Source: Amanita rubescens (Eukaryota; Basidiomycota; Agaricomycetes; Agaricales; Amanitaceae). From it: a DNA stretch of 40,507 nucleotides. The notes under the pieces are model-generated. The model was not told the origin of the DNA. It searched no databases and saw only the letters and a program-made list of their open reading frames with translations. Made by a program: the position numbers and the translations under genes. Where the stretch lies: NCBI GenBank assembly GCA_015039365.1, contig WION01000475.1:1-40507 (forward strand), in the 5' to 3' direction. Below are positions 30,229 through 40,507 of this stretch, one piece after another; position 1 is the stretch's first letter, and each line of letters opens with the position of its first letter.

Positions 30229-32042
30229 ATGCCTTCATCCATTCCACCTCCACAATCCCGTTGGGAATTCCCTTTGACGCCTCTTCGCCCTTTACTATCC
30301 GTTCATCCCCCTCCTAATCTTCCCGATACTCTCCCCGTTCTCCCGTCTCCCCAACGGGTGCCCCATATCCACTCCGCCTTTGCTCTGTCCACTCACCTCG
30401 TCCCAGCAGCTCATATCCGCACAACTCGGCATGTACCTTGTCCTCCTCATTCGGTCATGCCCGTCCCAGACACATCCACGGGAGAAATAAAGCTTACAAG
30501 AGACGAGAAAGCGCGCAGAGCAATCAAGGTTAGAGCCTGGCTTTTAGACGCCAGGGCAACAGAGGCGAAGCACAACGTTGGGCATGAAAGTGTGTTGTGG
30601 AATTGCGTTAACCGGTATTACCGTGTTGATTCGGGAAGGGGGAAGACTGGGGGCAAGGGTTTAACTTTGTTCTTTGCCCATGCAAATGGGTTTCCGAAGG
30701 AGGTATGTTAACGCTCAGCGCTCAGCGGCGCATTATGAAACGCAGTTTTGTGGTTCTGAATCGCGTCGTCTCTAGACTTGGGAGCCGACGTTGAAGTACC
30801 TCCTAGCTTCGTCCGCTCATCTAATAGACGAAGTGTGGACATGGGAAGCAGTCCAACATGGCGACGCTGCTTTGGTAAATGGCGATGCGCTCTCCTCCGT
30901 TTGTATGTCTTTGCTGCTCCGCCTCACGTACATGACGTAACTGCGCACCTATTACAGATAAATGGATTGACAACGCCAGAGATATTCTTAACTTTTTTAC
31001 GTATTTTATGCCATCATCCCCTTTTCCAGGCACAACTTTACCAACTCATCTCCCTCGTATACCTGCCCCTGAATCGGACCAAAGAATTATTCGTGGTTTC
31101 CAGACCCGCACAATCGTCGGAATTGGACATTCGTTTGGAGGGTGCACTACGTGCGTTGTGTTCTGTTCTTCGCAACGCTCTGGATATTGATCATACGTGT
31201 GCGCCCAACAGCGCCCTAGCAGCATTGTACAACCCCCACTTATTCTCGTCGCTCATCCTCGTTGACCCAGTCCTCACTATACCGCAATGGCCGGGCACGC
31301 CAATGCCAAGCTTTTCACCTCTGCTTTCACTATCTGCTTTGCCTCGCAGGAACGGATGGTCGTCTAGGTATCACCGCCATTCGTTTCACTATGCCATACC
31401 TTACTCACACCGACGCAGGTCGGAAGCCCTAAAGCTCTTCCAGCAAAACCCGTTCTTCATGTCCTGGGACCCTTCAGTCCTCCGGGTCTACGTCGAATGC
31501 GGTTTATACTCCGCCCCGCCCTCTGCCCAAACCCCACCAGGACAATCAATTAAGCTCAAAATGCCGCCCATTCACGAATCTATCGTGTTCGATGACACAC
31601 ACTCAAGCTGCGAGGCATTTGCCAATATCTCCAATTTGGATTCAAGGATCCGGCTGAGGTGGATCATTCCTGGCGTAGATAATCCGGAAGAGTACGTATA
31701 TGAGATGTTTTCATTATGGCAGATCACTGACGTCGGGCGACATTTCGCGTAGAATGGGGCCACCAGGGGTACTCCAACAGCGCATATGGCAACGGCCTGC
31801 GAATTCGACCAATATCAAGATACCCAACGCAGGTCATCTGGCAAGTCGAGCATTGGCTTTTTGCGCGTTTACGCTGACGGACGGACGTTTCTCGTAGATA
31901 CCCCAGGAGAAACCGAAAGAACTCGGTGGGTTCTCAACTCCTCGTCTTTTTATCTTGCGCTGACGTGCGACCACCTACAGCGGACGATATATGGGATTTT
32001 TTGCGTGAAACTTATTCTGGAAAGTCGTTCTCGAAGCTGTGA
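30229..32042 (+). CDS. peroxisomal alpha/beta hydrolase, C-terminal SKL (Lpx1-like)
   Basis: Eight exons: 30229-30702, 30776-30902, 30958-31150, 31212-31367, 31419-31691, 31753-31840, 31898-31925 and 31981-32042, giving 466 residues. Alpha/beta-hydrolase marks are LTLFFAHANGFPKE (oxyanion region), GIGHSFGGCTT (nucleophile elbow GHSFG, Ser), SLILVDPVLTIPQWPG, LRWIIPGVDNPEE, and a late histidine in IPNAGHL. The protein ends GKSFSKL, so SKL is a canonical PTS1 peroxisomal import signal. The layout matches the fungal Lpx1-type peroxisomal lipase/hydrolase; the substrate is not readable. Intron 6 (31841-31897) closes only with a GC donor (CTG|GCAAGT...CGTAG). Without it the protein would run into another frame and lose the SKL. 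The N-terminal 90 residues are Pro-rich. Confidence 0.88.
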
Positions 32043-32277
32043 TGAGGGCGTTCACCTCCGACTCTCTATTGCCTATTGTATTCGCTTTTGATTAATTGTT
32101 CGCAATAATAGTTATAATAATATATGCATGGTTTCAGCATTCCACAGTCAAAATGTCGCCGATGATCGCGTACGATTATGGAAAGTCGTTCTGACATTTG
32201 CGTAGACGTCGGGTTTATTTCCCTCCCAAGGTTCGATGCTAGCGCGTATGTTTTTATCAGTGGAGGATTAGTCGACA

Positions 32278-32420
32278 CTTACAAACGGCAGGCCTGGTTT
32301 ACTTGAAATTAGCACGACGGTCGATGGGATGAGAGAAGCGGAAACCCACAAGTAAATTTGGCACCATTAATTAACGTCATGCCGTAGCTCATGCTGGCTG
32401 TCACAGGGTTCCTACGATGC
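32278..32420 (-). pseudogene. C-terminal scrap of a DUF6533-type gene (copy C)
   Basis: The minus strand repeats the end of copies A and B: a GTGCCAAATTTACTT stretch (VPNLL), a donor GTGGGT, an acceptor AAACCAG and a GCCTGCCGTTT exon followed by GTAAGT. Upstream the rest of the gene is absent. The scrap lies 4.5 kb from copy B with the hydrolase gene between them. Confidence 0.6.
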
Positions 32421-32809
32421 ATTATTGTGTAAAAAGATACAGACGTCAAGAACCAGTCGGCGAGAAAGCGGTGAAACGAAAAAAAAAAGGGTAATAGTTG
32501 TATCCCTACTGGACACCAAGTTTGAAGTAGAATCTGGGCATAAGTTGTCAAGCTGAAGGGAGCTTAGATAGCGGCGAGAAAATGGTCAAAATGCGAGGGA
32601 GAAAACGTGAAGCGGGGACAGCCCTCCCGAGTCGAATGACTCGAATCGCGTGGTTCATGAGTCTCGGGTCTCGCCGAATCTTGAGAGCCGCGTATGTCGA
32701 CATTATGTAGCAGACCATTAGGGGCGCTCAATTAATTATAAGGGGCGCTTTTATAACTTTCAACACATTCGTCGACACAGAGGTCTTTAATTCACCACGC
32801 CCAAGGAGT

Positions 32810-35349
32810 ATGACCGAGTCCGACGAGATCACGCTGTGGTGCTGGGTCCTGGGTGATACACACAACCAAATCTTTCGAGTTTCCATCAAACGCAGTGCCG
32901 CTATTGATGATCTCAAGGCAGCCATTCATGGGCGAAAGCTATCGTTCAAAGACATCGCTGTTGACTCCCTACGTGTTTTTAAGGTGGGCGCGTGATATTG
33001 ATAAGCACTGGCGCACAGATATTAACTCCTCTGGTAGTTCCAACTGCCTCTGGAAGATTTCAACGAAGATTGTGCTCAAAGGATTAACCTTGAAGACGGT
33101 CAGGAATTGAAGTCGTTCGATGATGTCTCGATTTACTGGAAGAAAGAGCCTGGGGATGTTCTGAGCGTTATATTACCGCGTCCGGCTGGTAGTGAGTGCT
33201 AATGGCCCATGATGTCGACCGACTCATTTATGACCCTATCCAGAAACCATCACATCATCGTCATCCCAGAATTTAAATCTCTCGCTCAACTCGCCGCCAC
33301 CCTGGCTGGTTGAAATTCATCGTGAGCTGTGGGGAAGGCATGACTTATTTGGGAAGATTTTCCGTACTGCAACCCTGACCAAAGACGACTTCACTGAACT
33401 TCAACGTCTTCTGGAAGCACTGAATCCCGAACGCAACTCTGATGAATATGTGGCGGAGGATGTTCTCGCCACAAAATCAGCATTCTTAGGCAAGAGGAGT
33501 GCTGGTCTTGACCTAGACCCTGTTGACGGTCTAGTCCCCCGACCGGTTTTAGGTGCCTGCCAGCCCCCGTCTTCTAATGTCGTGGACGAAGACGGTGTTG
33601 TGGGTAATGACGATGACATTGTGGAAGATGATGATGACGACGACGACGACGACGATGACGATGACGACGACGATGGCAATGACGACAACGATGACGATGA
33701 CACTGCCATGGTCATTGATTCTGACACTCATCTTCCAAACAAGATTTTCCCCTATACCATTCGGTATGTGGACCTGACGACCCTCCAGTTGAAGGAGAAG
33801 CTTCGCGTCCCACAGTTGATGCTTTTCCGAAACGAGTGGGGCACCATGATAGATATCTTTAACAAGAGGAAAAAGGGCACGGGTGGAAGTGCCCTCTTCT
33901 CAGGTCAGCCGGGTATCGGTGAGCACCATTATTGGTATTTGACTGTCACTTCCAACCAACAAACTAGGGAAAACATGCATGTTGCATTCCATCCTCATCC
34001 TTTGCATCATTCTTGCCCGGCCAATCGTGTTTCAAGACATGGACGGCATGGTCTTCATTATTGGAAATACCGTGCGCCCTCTGCCATTGGCAGGCGCACC
34101 AGGGGCTGACGACACCGACGACATTCTTACACTTGTCGATGCCAATGATACAGTCTGTCGACCTGATAACTATCTCTTTCGTCATAAGGAATATCGCATA
34201 CTGATAACTTCGCCAAAAAAGAAGGAAGACCGAAGGTGGCTTACTCAAAGAGTTGGGCCGTATGCGACGTTTATGATGAATCCATGGTCGCGAGAAGAAC
34301 TTGTTGTTGCATCGTTCGTGCATTCCGCTTGATCAATACGTCTGCTTACGATTTATAGGTTGTTCCTGCAAAGCAAAGACATCACTCTCAAGCGACTTCA
34401 GGAAGCTTCCTGTATTTGCGGGAACATACCTCGTGAATGTTTCTCAGCGGCAGTATCTCCTCGTCGTCTAGGCTTAGCCAAAGACAAGATCAGGAATGCG
34501 ATTGACGAGACCGACAACTTGTATCGTGCTATCATCAACATGAGGGTGGGTGGTGAAACAGTGATCCATCGCGTATTCCAAATACGCCCGTTATCTGAGG
34601 ATCGGTTGTGGGACAGCTGTACGGTGGAGCCAGTTTCGGACTGGGCTTTCTCGGAGATGATGCGTGTCCTGGACAAACGAAGGGGGGGTTCTGCATACGA
34701 GTTTTACTGTGCCATTAAAGGGTGCCACAATGGTGATGCACTTGCTAGAAGGACATTTGAAAACCACCTTCACGAATTCCTGAAAACTTCTTCCCGGACC
34801 TTTACTATCGAGCCTCTTGATAAGCACTCTGCTACTCTTGAAATTCGGTTCACTTCTGACACAAAACGTTTCGGAGACATGAAATGTTTCTCAGGCCACT
34901 TAGCATTGTCCGTCAAGAGCGAAACATCATGCTACCTCCAGCCGCTGTCTCCCGTCTTTCCATCCTTTGATTCTTTCCTGTACCAACCCGGAATTTCCCA
35001 ATCTGGCTTCTCGCATCTTATCGCTTTGCAGGCGACTACAGCTGCCGACCATGCTATAAAGATTAAAGGTTTGGAGTATGTTCAAACGTCACTCAAGCCT
35101 AATGTCTCTGGGATGAAAAATCTTCGACCAACAATAAAAAGAAAGATGATTGTTCTTTTTATTGTCCCGGATACTTTGAGAAAGACTTTTAAAAAGCAAA
35201 CAATCGAGGGCGCAAAGCAGGCAATCAAGGGTGCAAAGAAGGGTGCGAAGAAGAAAGAAAAAGAACCACTTTGGTATAGTAAGACTGCGCAGTATATTCT
35301 TGCGTTATCAGAAGAAGAGGTGTTTAAAGCAACGTCACGACACCAATAA
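32810..35349 (+). CDS. Crinkler (CRN)-type protein: ubiquitin-like header, P-loop NTPase, nuclease-like tail
   Basis: Five exons: 32810-32983, 33038-33188, 33244-33918, 33968-34313 and 34359-35349, giving 778 residues. Residues 1-110 match the Crinkler header (LWCWVLGDTHNQIFRVSIK, then DDLKAAIHGRK and DSLRVFKV). A linker with a run of about sixteen Asp lies near 235-260. SGQPGIGKT (about 326-335, GxxGxGKT) is a P-loop split by intron 3. LTLVDAND may be its Walker B, and YRILITSP a later strand. The tail contains a Q-H-IK-GLEYV pattern (QATTAADHAIKIKGLEYV) like the nuclease half of NTPase-nuclease Crinklers, then a Lys-rich stretch. There is no signal peptide. Crinklers are known as host-translocated effectors in oomycetes and also occur in fungi; its target here is unknown. 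Confidence 0.85.
33627..33706 (+). repeat. GATGAC-type microsatellite coding poly-Asp
   Basis: Interrupted GAT/GAC triplets inside exon 3 of the Crinkler-type gene encode a long acidic run flanked by GNDDDIVE and GNDDNDDDD. It is probably length-variable. The same DNA read on the minus strand gives poly-Ser or poly-Val ORFs, which are artefacts. Confidence 0.9.
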
Positions 35350-35597
35350 CAATGTAACTTGTAACAAGTATTCCCGCTACGTAAGTAGTGGGTTCAATAC
35401 GACGATTTGTGACCTTTACTTGTTTTGGCAAGCCTTGTGGAGCTTTTTCTGACTTCTTCTCCGCTATTCCGTGATCGACAATCGGTCGAGTTCCATAACG
35501 CGTGGTTGAGGAATGAGATCGAATCCGCCCCCTTTCATTTTACACTTTATAAGACTATCGGCGCTCGAATCTTAGCAGGTAATCGACGTTCCCGAAT

Positions 35598-36821
35598 ATG
35601 TCTGCAACTCGCGTGATCGCTTTCAACGAGGTTGCTGCTAAAATCAACACAATCCATGCGAAATTCAAAAAAGAAGAACAACAAGGAATGTCTATCCGGA
35701 GAAAAGTAAGTTCAAGTTCTCTTTATTTGCCGGGCGCTGAGTAATGATGTGAAGGTTTATTGGAATTGCCTCTACATAACCAACGCGTGGCGGCGCATGT
35801 TGTTCCCGTACCCGTCGTGCCAATGGGTATTGAAAACCCGGATGACAATGCCTTGAACGCAACTGTCACATACCAACTTGACAGTAAGACGTGGATTAAG
35901 CCGCCCCCTATTGCCCAAGACGCATCAGGAGGTTTGTTGGCCTGGCTTAGATGTAACCGAAATCCCCCGTGCTCCCTCCTCGAATGCAGATGCGGATTTG
36001 ATTGCTACTCACTTAGGGCCAAAATATGTCGTCCCTCCCGCACTCGCTACTTCAAGTAAAGATATTGCGGGGACCTCTCGCACTAACGGCAAACGTGTGT
36101 TTCGGTCGCGAGATGATCACCCTGCCATCACCAGGTCTGCGGATTCGGTGAAGCCAATAGTTCCCGGTGCATATTACGACCCTCATCTGCTTCCCGATTT
36201 CGGTGGCCCCGCGTTTCGTCTCGTAAACGCGAAACTCTTGCAACGAGAAATTGTAGATGCAGAAGGCAATCTGATCCCTCCTTGGGAGATGTACGACAAA
36301 TTGCGTCCAGGAACTTTAGTCCTGATGAAAGTCCAGCTGCTCACATTCGAACTCCCTGACCGTCAAAAAAGCGGACTTCAGAAGGTACTTACTGATTCTG
36401 TGTTTCCAACTTTGTTTCTGATGTTCCTCTCAGACTTACCAGTTCCTGATTGATCGTATTCGCGTCGTCACACATTCAGAAGGGGAAATGGAAATGCCAG
36501 ACAATGGAAATCCGGGATTTTCCAGCCGTCGAAGCCAATTGGCCGAACGTGACGAAACAGACGACGCATTAGACGCGTTGTTCTCCTCAAAGAAAAGAAA
36601 GACGGGAGAACTGCCTTCTGCATCCACCTCGCAGTCTGTCCCATCTGACTTCTCATTTGGCATCGGCTGAATCAACACAGGTCGTTGAAACTCCGTCCAC
36701 CAACCCAAAGACGCGGAAAGAGACGAAGACGCGATCTGGCAAAGGAAAAGGAAAAGCTACCACCGGTTCAAACGATGAAGAAGGGAATGACACCAGCGAT
36801 ATCGCCATGACGGAAAACTAA
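35598..36821 (+). CDS. uncharacterised basidiomycete protein with PPWEMYDKLRPGTLV core
   Basis: Exons 35598-35705, 35755-35826, 35929-36384 and 36434 onward, all phase 0. The pattern VYWNCLYITNAWRRMLFP, PSCQW|EVCWPGLD, FRLVNAKLLQREIVDAEGN, LIPPWEMYDKLRPGTLVLMK and TYQFLIDRIRVV is known from many hypothetical proteins of Agaricomycetes with no assigned role. The tail is acidic then basic (ALFSSKKRKTGEL). One frame stops at 36670. However, a second frame continues at once with a sensible Lys/Thr-rich tail (KTRKETKTRSGKGKGKATT) to a TAA at 36821. Either a 43-nt weak intron (TCT|GTCCCA...ACACAG|GTC) joins them or a one-base shift shortened the protein. I give the longer limit. Confidence 0.65.
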
Positions 36822-37341
36822 ATTTAAAATCTAAGTCTTATACTCTATTGATGTAATTGTATTCTTGTAATGGCATCTGAAATCCTTACCTCCGGAATTA
36901 TGTGACGATGGCCAGGACGTAGCGGGACTTGCGGCACTTGTGCCGCCCTCAACGTTTTTCAGTAATACATGAATCAACGGTGGTTGTTAATGAAACGCCG
37001 AGTCGCTGGTGACCGTGACATATCACACGTCACAACCTGTACCAAAATCGTCGTTGTAACACTTAATCGTTCATCTGTAGAAGAATAGTGAATATTGAAT
37101 AGTCATTAGTACCAACGAGTGTGAAGTGAAAGCCGACACAACGGATCCGGACGCAACGATGGAGGCATGGAGCATTGTTTGGTCTTATTGATCAGCGTTA
37201 TACAAAAAGTCGCGGGAATCCCTTCGTTACACTTCGGCCGACCCTGACGTCACATGGTCACATCACATTGACCGCATCGCCGTGTATCGCATCACCGCCC
37301 AGCTCCTATTAGACTCTACACTCACTGCAAGAACGTGATCA
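36822..37341. other. intergenic stretch
   Basis: About 520 bases without a supported gene. It contains the 3' end of the preceding gene and the promoter of the next. Confidence 0.4.
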
Positions 37342-38165
37342 ATGGCAATCAGAAGCAGAAGTGAAGAAACCAAAGAAAAACCCCCGTCCAAGGTAGCAGC
37401 TATGGTGTTGGATACGTTGGAGGAGATTTCAGAAACGTCACCCATACCGAAGCTAGCGAAGGCTGCAAAACTGGCATTGCAAATAACAAAAAGGGTTGGT
37501 TCAACGATTGAGGTGAATTACATGATCAATGATGTGCGCTAAGCTGATGATGGGCGTGGTGTGTGGGATATGTAGAAAACGAAGGGAGACAGATTCAGTT
37601 TCGACTTGCTTGCGGGCGAAGCAAGAGCATTTGTTTATCTTATTTTTGTTGCACATCAAAATGTGCAAAAAGAAGACGATTCGATGTACGACTTCGATAA
37701 GGCTTTAGCGTGAGTCGAAGGCAAAGTTTTTAATCCCTGTTGGCTTAACTTGAATGACCCACAGTATTCTTGGTGGTCTCAATGAATATGTAGAAGAATG
37801 TTGCACGACAGAGAGGATAAAACCACACACAGAATTGTCTTTTTTTTTCGGAAATTACCACTACCGGTGCGCGCTTCAGATATATTTAAACCACTACAAG
37901 GTGAGGTGTTATCAGTGCTATGTATATGATGATGACTACTAATGTTTCTTGGTATAAGAACTATCGAGCGACCGGTAATACCATCATGACTTTGGTACGC
38001 CTACTGGTCAAGTGGAACTGGATGGAGGAGACACTAGAGCCTGAGATGAACGACATTAATCGAGGAGACAGGACGATGAATGAGATGGACTTCGCATGGA
38101 CATCTGGCATCCGAGTCTCCAGGCCGAACAACATAAACTTGAAGATGGTTTGGCGTTCGTCATAG
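37342..38165 (+). CDS. small helical protein resembling fungal NLR N-terminal domains
   Basis: Exons 37342-37494, 37576-37709, 37765-37900 and 37959-38165 give 209 residues. The first three exons (VLDTLEEISETSPIPKLAKA, AKLALQITKR|KTKGDRFSFD, LLAGEARAFVYLIFVAHQNV, ILGGLNEYVEECCTT) resemble the all-helical N-terminal region that precedes NACHT or kinase modules in many Agaricomycete proteins. The last exon (LVKWNWMEETLEPEMNDI) replaces the expected continuation, and no NTPase domain follows within 2.3 kb. It may be a stand-alone adaptor or the surviving 5' part of a truncated gene. Neighbouring the Crinkler-type gene is suggestive but not evidence of partnership. Splice pairs are canonical. Confidence 0.6.
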
Positions 38166-38904
38166 TAGAGGAGTTTCATTCACGAAATTGAATATAAACT
38201 AAGTATTCACTAAGTAGTAATTATACGTAGGGTAGCGCCACCAAATACTCTTCATCGTTAGCGACTGCCGCTCTTGTCGTTCCTCAGCTACTACTCGTTT
38301 CGCCTTCTTCCTATATTCTTCAAACGCGCGCTAATCAAGTAAAACCCAGTCAACCATTCCACCACGAGCACAATTTAGGTCTACGTACTCTACGTCAGAA
38401 AAAACCGAGATGCCTAATTAGCGTATAATTAGCCACAATTTTGCATTTTGCTCAATTACGCTCAATTATCTATGTCATACTTAGCTTCTCAATTACGAGC
38501 TGAACATTATGCCTAAATATAAATTTCTACTAATGTTCAACCAGAGGTTATGCAACACAATGTCAACATCACAATATATATTAACAATAATTAAATAAGG
38601 CACATCTGCATATACTAAGACACCTTGTAGTACTAGTGTACATTACTAAGAGTGGTCGTCTAGCTATGCAGGGCCGTCAGCAATGATTGTAGGATAGGAA
38701 AATAGGCATTACATACCTCACGGCGCCCACACGACCTTCCTGCTAGTTGAAAGGTCGCGGCAGTGGTCAAAGCATCCAACTATCAAAATGGTGGTCAATG
38801 TAGCATATCGGCGAGAGTAGGAAGCGGATGCAGCATCGTGAGGCAAAAGAAGACGCGGTTTAGGGGCCGAGGCAGGAGGTGGCAGTAGGGCCTAGGCAGT
38901 AGTA
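38166..38904. other. AT-rich intergenic stretch
   Basis: No gene. From about 38400 to 38630 the DNA is strongly AT-rich with reiterated AATTA words (TAATTAGC, GCTCAATTACGCTCAATTA). This could be an eroded transposon or simply low-complexity spacer. Confidence 0.45.
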
Positions 38905-40028
38905 CTAGTAGTGGGCGGTAGCTATCGTTAGTGTGGCGTCGCAAGGTGGGACACAGGACATACCAAGGACACTAGTGGATGGGGCCAGGTTGAAGAAGGA
39001 GGAGGCGAGCGGGTTGAACAGGGCCTGAACGGTATATGCGGGGGCAGGCAAGAAGTGCGATTTGTTCACGCTGGGATGGTTCTTGATGACCGAGCGTGGG
39101 ACTTGCGGAACTGCCGACTGTCTCGCCCCGAAAGGAACTTTGGAAGTCCCATCTGAATCAATACCCCGGTCCCCAGGCAAGGGAGCGGCAGAGACCATGC
39201 GTGGGCACCAGCAAGGGAGAAGCTGCGGGCGACAGAGAGCTCCTGCGATGAATCGGGGCTATCCGCGTCGCGGAAAAAGAACCAAACGTTTTGACCCGGT
39301 CCTGGGGTAGATCGCACTGAACCTTCAACCGAGGATCCAGTAACTCTGAAGTTAAAGTAGCTTGGTCGGTAGCTGGAGCCAGAGGAGGTAAGTCTTGCTG
39401 CTTAGTTGGGTTTAGCAATGGACGTAAAAGGTGGAATATCTCTTGAACAGATCTGCGAACCTGGGTCCTGGGTTTGACGTAAGGAAACCAGAGACAGGTG
39501 CAGGATGAAGCTACGTGCAGGGAGCTAGGCACGAGGGCAGGCGCGGGGCAGAGACAACGTGGGTGGCTAGGGCTCAGATGAAGGGCACTGGCAGGCAACT
39601 TGCAAGGGAGAGGCAGAGACGGGTGGCTAGGCAAAGACGAGGGTGGGCGTGTGGCAAGGGGGAGGCAGAGACGGCGTGTGGCTAGGGGTCAGACAAGGGA
39701 GAAGGCCATTGCTTTGTATTTTGCCACACGTCGTAGGCCTCCTTGTCAATGAGCGGCCGTGACCAGCGCCCTCTACCACAGAGTTGGGTGGCACAAGCAG
39801 GGAAATGTCACCATAGCGAGCAGACATGCGGATGTCGTAGAACATTGAACTTCGGGCCCGGGGTTGATATGAGCATCGCCGCGGCGGGTAGTAAGATCTG
39901 TGAAAATTGAACCGCAGGGTGAGATATGAGATGGGTTGAACGTACTGTTTCAGTCCGATGTAGGCATTGGGTAAGAACGGGCCAAGCGCATGATGTCGTA
40001 GGGCAGCAACACCGCCTGTGCACAGCAA
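38905..40028 (-). other. GC-rich region with overlapping open frames, unresolved
   Basis: Several minus-strand frames are open at the same time (39198-38905, 39317-39066, 39634-39158, 40028-39627), which happens in GC-rich DNA poor in A/T. Isolated phrases look protein-like (SRPLIDKEAYDVWQN near 39730, RSVQEIFHLLRPLL near 39440). I could not chain them with splice sites, and no domain was recognised. A decayed gene or retroelement remnant is possible. Confidence 0.25.
39547..39686. repeat. three spaced copies of GGCAGAGAC...GTGGCTAGG
   Basis: Similar words at 39547-39571, 39612-39631 and 39663-39686: GGCAGAGAC, then a short variable CG/GT-rich spacer, then GTGGCTAGG. The 30-40 bases between the copies also resemble each other (AAGGG, CTTG/GTGGCAAGGG). 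This looks like a degenerate minisatellite. Confidence 0.55.
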
Positions 40029-40110
40029 AAATGCCAGGTTCGATATTTATACGTGTGAAGGCGGCTGGATCTCAACATTCCTCCACCCATCTACCGTCCC
40101 ATCCAACAGC

Positions 40111-40164
40111 ACGGGTACGGTGACCGTACTACGGGTCCGTCTACCCCGTGAGGTACGGTCACGG
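40111..40164. repeat. cluster of overlapping palindromes around GTACGGT
   Basis: GTACGGTGACCGTAC (40115-40129) is a palindrome with a single central base. CCGTGA-GGTACGG-TCACGG (40146-40164) is a 6-bp hairpin. The GTGACCGTAC arm also pairs with GGTACGGTCAC further right, so alternative hairpins are possible. It may be a protein-binding operator-like site or a transposon end; no direct evidence for either. Confidence 0.5.
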
Positions 40165-40422
40165 CATGAAAATGCGGCCGGTATATTATTATGAACGCAC
40201 CATTACACATAGTGACAGGCCTCTGAGATGAGGAATCAAGACAGAAGAGTCAGATTTCAACTTAAGGCAAGTCGGCCTTGCAATAGAATGACTCACCGGG
40301 GGTGCTGTCGATTAAGATTAAGCGTCGTCGAACAGAGAGGGTCTGCTTAGTAAGCAGAGGACAAGCTTAGTGGCTGAAGCGCTGACCGGCGGGCCCCCGG
40401 CCATCCAGTTTGTTCAAACACA

Positions 40423-40507
40423 ATGTCCCAGGACACCAGCGTCGGCGTTCTCACAAATGCAATTGACTGCGGCAGCGATCTATGCCGAAGTCCTTCCAGC
40501 GTCATTA
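40423..40507 (+). CDS. possible 5' end of a gene running off the right edge
   Basis: An ATG at 40423 opens a frame (MSQDTSVGVLTNAIDCGSDL) that stays open to the last base. Only 28 codons are visible, with no homology, so this may be chance. Confidence 0.2.
   Translation, partial: MSQDTSVGVLTNAIDCGSDLCRSPSSVI

Noticed and set aside
33401..33731. Minus-strand ORFs with poly-Ser or poly-Val runs
   Set aside because: They are the antisense of the GAT/GAC triplets that encode the Asp run in the Crinkler-type gene.
1..40507. CRISPR arrays, prokaryotic operons or rRNA genes
   Set aside because: No regularly spaced direct repeats, no Shine-Dalgarno-led gene runs and no rRNA-like conserved stretches were seen; the window is spliced eukaryotic DNA.

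Overview
The window reads as fungal nuclear DNA, almost certainly from a basidiomycete (Agaricomycetes). Genes are split by many 45-75 nt GT-AG introns, with two apparent GC-AG introns. Both strands are densely coding, and several families typical of mushroom-forming fungi are present: DUF6699, DUF6533, HAM1-like and a Crinkler-type NTPase. The genus cannot be read from the sequence. Exon limits below were worked out by hand from reading frame, splice signals and family resemblance.

Layout. 1-3.3 kb: a Myb/SANT-like gene running off the left edge, a TFIIIC triple-barrel subunit and an uncharacterised gene, all on the minus strand. 3.70-4.21 kb: a MITE-like element with 23-bp terminal inverted repeats flanked by TA. 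4.4-9.6 kb: a six-exon basidiomycete gene of unknown role, an intronless membrane protein, a single-pass membrane protein and a DUF6699 protein. 9.9-14.2 kb: a housekeeping block with a HAM1-like lipid-binding-type protein divergent from ribosomal protein eS30, followed by the signal peptidase catalytic subunit SEC11. 14.7-19.4 kb: a doubtful ORF, a secreted four-exon protein, and a large multi-pass membrane protein with two Arg-Ser-rich regions, one made by a DNA minisatellite.

19.5-25.1 kb is the most unusual stretch. Three conserved eukaryotic genes lie side by side in broken form: PWP1 (many frame changes plus a stop), the C-terminal end of a cation/Ca2+ exchanger, and mago nashi (in-frame stop, damaged splice donor, one-base insertion). 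An intact SUS1/ENY2 gene follows. The next gene, a membrane protein, has no in-frame start, possibly because of a one-base shift just after an ATG.

25.2-32.6 kb holds DUF6533 membrane-protein copies: one near complete, one degenerate with a duplicated upstream segment, and one C-terminal scrap. A well-formed peroxisomal alpha/beta hydrolase with a C-terminal SKL lies between copies two and three. 32.8-38.2 kb carries a 778-residue Crinkler-type protein (ubiquitin-like header, Asp-rich linker, P-loop, nuclease-like tail), an uncharacterised basidiomycete gene, and a small helical protein resembling the N-terminal domain of fungal NLR-like proteins. 38.2-40.5 kb is AT-rich then GC-rich sequence with short repeats, palindromes and no gene I can defend, except perhaps the start of one at the right edge.

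The left and middle parts supply translation, secretion and transcription functions. The right third looks accessory: fast-evolving paralogues, a transposon trace, an effector-type NTPase and gene relics.
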